64,000 nt of DNA from Enterococcus sp. PF1-24 (lineage in GTDB: Bacteria > Bacillota > Bacilli > Lactobacillales > Enterococcaceae), in the NCBI RefSeq assembly GCF_029893325.1, contig NZ_JARXWL010000002.1, forward strand, positions 62,001-126,000. The letters are read 5' to 3'. This document shows, piece after piece, positions 60,910 through 64,000 of the stretch. The notes beneath the pieces were generated by a model. That model ran no database searches. It was given only the letters and a program-made list of their open reading frames with translations, and had not been told where the DNA came from. Every line of letters starts with the position of its first letter. Positions within the stretch are counted from its first letter, which is position 1. The position numbers and the translations under genes are program-made.

Positions 60910-61372
60910 AAATCTCCATTTCTTTAAATTGATTACTTATTATAAAAAGATTACCTCATTTATTGAAAAAAGGTAAATATTCTAGCTTAAAATAGTGATC
61001 AACAATTGCTAAAATCAGTTTAAAATTTGTAATCACACATTTTGAGCAACTAAACTTCATTATGAAATATTTTTCAAAGCGTGTCAATCTTATTTTTAGA
61101 AATCTGGCTAAGTTTTAAATATTTGGAACAACAGAAAGCCCTTTAATTTTAAAAAATCAAAAAAAAACAAAAATAATGAAAAAAATTTACTGGAATATCT
61201 TCTAAAATTGTTCAATATTTGATAGAATTAACTTGTGGTGTGTACTTATAAAATATCTTGGCTAATTGATTTATAAAATATCAAAATCAATGACTCAAAA
61301 GGTACTGAGTAAATGACCATTTAAAAGTGATTTTTAACATCATACAATAAAATTTAGTAAGGAAGTGTTATC
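60910..61372. other. 463-base AT-rich spacer
   Basis: Contains a 12-bp direct repeat TTATAAAATATC at 61246-61257 and 61271-61282, 25 bases apart, about 100 bases before the downstream gene; possible regulatory site. No clear promoter pair or gene is seen. Confidence 0.35.
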
Positions 61373-63235
61373 ATGAAATTGAAAAAGTTAGGTTTGTTAT
61401 CATGTTCGGTATTACTACTTAGCGGCGCCTTTGCACCAAGTGTCGTTGCTTTGGCCAATGAACCATCAGCAGAAATTATGGCACAAAAAGATAATGAGGA
61501 ACTTAATGAAGTCTTGAAAGGGTTTGAATCGAAAAAAATTATTGATAATTTTCTAGAAGAAGGATATTTAGAAAAAACTGATTCTGGAGAATTAGAAGTA
61601 ACTGAAGCTTACGTTGCAGAAACCCAAAAAGAAATTGGTAATGATTTTGTTGTTAGTGCTGAAGGAAATATGTTATTAATAACACCAAAATCTGCGAGGG
61701 TAGCAGTTCCAGCTGGTGGCGTTACAGGGATTATTTTTGAAGGTACTGTAGTTAAACTTTATTTGAGTCAAAGCATATGTGATTTAATTCTTAATGGTTC
61801 AACAGGCTTGCTTAAAGGGTTAATTAAAACTATTGTTTCTTTGATTCCAGGCGCTGCTGGTATCGGTGAGATTACAGATGTGGTTATTGATTTTATAGTG
61901 AATTCAATTTTGACAATATTAGGTGCTACGGATATTAAGAATGGGATTGTAATTTCATTTGGAATTACAGCAACATTTCCATTTATAGTGTTTGATATCT
62001 CTAAACAGGAAAATGATTCAAGTGGTGGTGCTGAAGATGTTAAAGTTAGTAAATTGAAAATTCATCCCGATGCAAAAGAATTATTTGTAGATGAAGAATG
62101 GCAATTATTACCAGAATTTACTCCTTCAAATCCGTCAAATAGAGATTTGAAATGGTCAAGTAACAATGTAGATATTGTTACTGTTGATGCAAACACTGGT
62201 TTAATAAAAACTAAAAAAGCTGGAACAGCAGTTATTACTGCAGTGACTCAAGATGGTACAGCAATTGAAGCTAAAGCTACAATTACTGTGAAAAATAGAA
62301 CAGTTCATGCAAATGATGTAACTGTGACTCCTTCTTATCGTGAGTTACCAATCGGTCAAACAGAAAAATTTGAAGCAACGGTAAGTCCTGAAGATGCAGC
62401 TAATAAAAATGTAAAATGGTCTTCTTCAGATGAAAAAATTGCTAAAGTAGATGAAACTGGTAAAGTGACTGCTATTGCTGAAGGAGTAGCAACTATCACA
62501 GTTACTACTGAAGATGGCGGTAAGACTGGTACTGCAGTTGTTAAAGTAGGTCCAAAAATTATCAGTGTTGAATCTATTAAGGTTACACCAAAAACAAAAG
62601 AAATGAAAATTGGTGATACTCAATTATTAGATGCAACAATTTCACCAGCTAATGCTTCAAACCAAACATATACATGGTCAAGTGATACACCTGAAGTAGC
62701 AACTGTTTCTTCAAAAGGTTTAGTTACCGCTAAAAAAGCTGGCTATGCTTTAATTACAGCAACTACTAAAGATGGTAATAAAATTGGCACTTGTATTGTT
62801 AATGTGAAAAAAGAAGAACCTGTAATTGAAAAATCAGTTGCAATGTTACGTATGTACAATCCAAACAGCGGCGAACATTTCTACACAGCTAACCCTGATG
62901 AGAAAAATGTTTTAGTTGATTATGGTTGGAGATATGAAGGTATTGGTTGGTATGCACCTGAAAAAGGCGCAGCCGTTTACCGGATGTACAATCCTAATTC
63001 TGGCGATCACCATTACACATTAAATGTTGTTGAAAGAGATAACTTAGTGTTTACTGGTTGGGAATATGAAGGAATCGGTTGGTACTCTGATGTTAATAAA
63101 TCAGTAGCATTATACCGTTCTTACAATCCGAATGCTAAAACTGGGAACCACAACTACACAACTGTTCTTGATGAACACAAAAACCTACTTAACTTAGGTT
63201 GGAGAGACGAAGGAATCGGTTGGTATGGTGTGTAA
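61373..63235 (+). CDS. Large secreted protein: unknown N-terminal domain, three Big_2 Ig-like domains, DUF5648 C-terminus
   Basis: 620 residues, start fixed by TAAGGAAG. Signal peptide about 1-29 (ending VALANE). Residues 30-105 are charged and helical; 108-205 are strongly hydrophobic and glycine-rich (LLKGLIKTIVSLIPGAAGIG, VVIDFIVNSILTILGA), like a pore-forming or membrane-active segment. Three Big_2 domains start near 226, 309 and 399 (KWSSxxxxIAxVD ... GxATITVTTxDG). DUF5648 fills 488-620. There is no sortase signal. A surface adhesin or secreted effector is plausible; the N-terminal domain is unrecognised. Confidence 0.85.
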   Translation: MKLKKLGLLSCSVLLLSGAFAPSVVALANEPSAEIMAQKDNEELNEVLKGFESKKIIDNFLEEGYLEKTDSGELEVTEAYVAETQKEIGNDFVVSAEGNMLLITPKSARVAVPAGGVTGIIFEGTVVKLYLSQSICDLILNGSTGLLKGLIKTIVSLIPGAAGIGEITDVVIDFIVNSILTILGATDIKNGIVISFGITATFPFIVFDISKQENDSSGGAEDVKVSKLKIHPDAKELFVDEEWQLLPEFTPSNPSNRDLKWSSNNVDIVTVDANTGLIKTKKAGTAVITAVTQDGTAIEAKATITVKNRTVHANDVTVTPSYRELPIGQTEKFEATVSPEDAANKNVKWSSSDEKIAKVDETGKVTAIAEGVATITVTTEDGGKTGTAVVKVGPKIISVESIKVTPKTKEMKIGDTQLLDATISPANASNQTYTWSSDTPEVATVSSKGLVTAKKAGYALITATTKDGNKIGTCIVNVKKEEPVIEKSVAMLRMYNPNSGEHFYTANPDEKNVLVDYGWRYEGIGWYAPEKGAAVYRMYNPNSGDHHYTLNVVERDNLVFTGWEYEGIGWYSDVNKSVALYRSYNPNAKTGNHNYTTVLDEHKNLLNLGWRDEGIGWYGV

Positions 63236-63271
63236 ACGCACCAAAATAATATTATAAAGATAGTATCTTTT

Positions 63272-63299
63272 CGGAGTGGAGAAATCCACTCCGTTTTTC
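63272..63299 (+). terminator. Terminator after the Big_2 gene
   Basis: CGGAGTGGA / TCCACTCCG perfect 9-bp stem with a GAAA tetraloop and TTTTT. Confidence 0.93.
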
Positions 63300-63330
63300 T
63301 ACATATATAAATGATTGCGAGGAAGATGAA

Positions 63331-63552
63331 ATGAGCTTTGAAGAAATTTTACCAAAATTAAAACAAGGAGCAAAAATTATTCGTGAAGGTTGGGGTGGTT
63401 TTGAAATGTATGTGACTTTAGTTCAAGATGAAAACTATGATGGCTGTCCAGTGACACCTTACTTTTTGATTAAAACTGCTGATGAAGGTTTTTCAAGTTT
63501 TGCACCAACGGTTTGTGATATTTTAGCTGATGATTGGAAAGTAGTAGAATAA
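63331..63552 (+). CDS. DUF2829 protein (Tad2 family)
   Basis: 73 residues. FEEILPKLKQGAKIIREGWGGFEMYV ... PYFLIKTADEGFSSFAPTVCDILADDWKVV contains all usual DUF2829 landmarks: the RExW near the start and the final D-x-L-A-x-D-W. Phage members (Tad2) soak up the Thoeris signal molecule. Here the gene is chromosomal and its stop overlaps the start of an SDR gene (TAATG), so a housekeeping nucleotide-binding role is also possible. Confidence 0.85.
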   Translation: MSFEEILPKLKQGAKIIREGWGGFEMYVTLVQDENYDGCPVTPYFLIKTADEGFSSFAPTVCDILADDWKVVE

Positions 63553-64000
63553 TGAAGGAATTTGAAAATAAAGTCGTACTAGTAACGGGTGCAGCTTCAG
63601 GAATTGGTTATGCACAAGCAGAAGCCTTTTTGAAAGCTGGTGCCAAAGTGTTTGCAGTAGATATTCAAGCGGATTTTGGTGATTTAGGCAATGAATATTC
63701 AGAGAATTTTGCTACTTTTTCTGGTGATTTAAGTATTGCGGAAAATTGCCAGGCAGCAGTAAACATTTGTGAAAAAATTTTTGGCAAGGTGGAAATTTTA
63801 CTGAATACAGCTGGTATTTTAGATGAGTATAAACCTTTAATAGAAACAGATGAGCAATTGTGGCATAAAATTCTATCAACTAATTTAGATAGTATGTTTT
63901 ATTTAACCAAAGCGGTATTGCCGAATATGTTAGATAGAAAAGCTGGCACAATCATCAATATGGCTTCGATTGCTGGGTTAGTTGCTGGCGGTGGCGGTAT
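63552..64000 (+). CDS. Short-chain dehydrogenase/reductase, 3' end outside the window
   Basis: ATG 63552 overlaps the DUF2829 stop. About 149 codons are visible: cofactor site VLVTGAASGIGYAQAEA, NTAG (NNAG type), NLDSMFYLTKAVLP and NMASIAGLVAGGGG, all typical of classical FabG-like SDRs. The catalytic YxxxK lies beyond the window end. Tight coupling to the DUF2829 gene suggests one operon. Confidence 0.9.
   Translation, partial: MKEFENKVVLVTGAASGIGYAQAEAFLKAGAKVFAVDIQADFGDLGNEYSENFATFSGDLSIAENCQAAVNICEKIFGKVEILLNTAGILDEYKPLIETDEQLWHKILSTNLDSMFYLTKAVLPNMLDRKAGTIINMASIAGLVAGGGG

Noticed and set aside
1-64000. CRISPR arrays, rRNA or tRNA genes
   Set aside because: No regularly spaced repeats with unique spacers and no recognisable RNA-gene sequence was found on reading the window.

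Overview
The window looks like the chromosome of a low-GC Gram-positive coccus of the order Lactobacillales, most likely an Enterococcus or a close relative. Genes are AT-rich, with strong GGAGG-type ribosome binding sites and frequent TTG/GTG starts. The eut gene order, the coaBC-panT and pot clusters, a streptococcal/enterococcal-type H2O-forming NADH oxidase and DUF5648/Big_2 secreted proteins all fit this group. No rRNA, tRNA or CRISPR array was seen. Many starts were moved downstream from the longest reading frame because a ribosome binding site decides the start.

Left part (2-10677): the 3' two thirds of an ethanolamine-utilisation microcompartment operon, eutA(partial)-B-C-L-K-E-M-T-D-(eut_hyp)-N-H-Q, with tight spacing and several 4-base overlaps. 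It encodes the B12-dependent lyase and its reactivase, shell proteins, acetaldehyde dehydrogenase, phosphotransacylase, cobalamin adenosyltransferase, a permease and the cupin EutQ. A terminator-like hairpin sits inside the operon between eutM and eutT, and a strong terminator closes it.

Next (10.8-41.9 kb) comes mostly core chromosome: an OmpR-type two-component system with a TraX-like protein; an M20 peptidase with two membrane proteins; a FucO-like alcohol dehydrogenase; a LytTR/GHKL two-component system divergent from a BceAB-type ABC transporter, with four phased operator repeats between them; aroD, trxB, an RmlD-like reductase, an HdeD-like protein; an XRE-regulated NatAB-type transporter; tsaE with a GNAT gene; two nucleases; murB; panT-coaC-coaB with an MDR oxidoreductase; and potRABCD for polyamine uptake.

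41.9-55.2 kb is a 13.2-kb mobile island bounded by a perfect 39-bp direct repeat. It has an integrase, a Stl/Rpr-like repressor and divergent Cro-like gene over three palindromic operators, an ORF6N antirepressor, an excisionase-like gene, a primase-helicase pair, an AT-rich origin with flanking iteron-like repeats, and a small-terminase-like gene, but no capsid, tail, portal or lysis genes. This is the layout of a phage-inducible chromosomal island (PICI/SaPI-like satellite). Its right end carries an independently promoted module of three unrecognised membrane-protein genes, the best candidate here for an undescribed (perhaps anti-phage) system.

Right part (55.2-64 kb): debris and orphan genes next to the island, an SDR gene frameshifted in a homopolymer beside its MerR regulator, two secreted DUF5648 proteins, NADH oxidase, a lipoprotein, a DUF2829 (Tad2-family) gene and the start of a second SDR gene.
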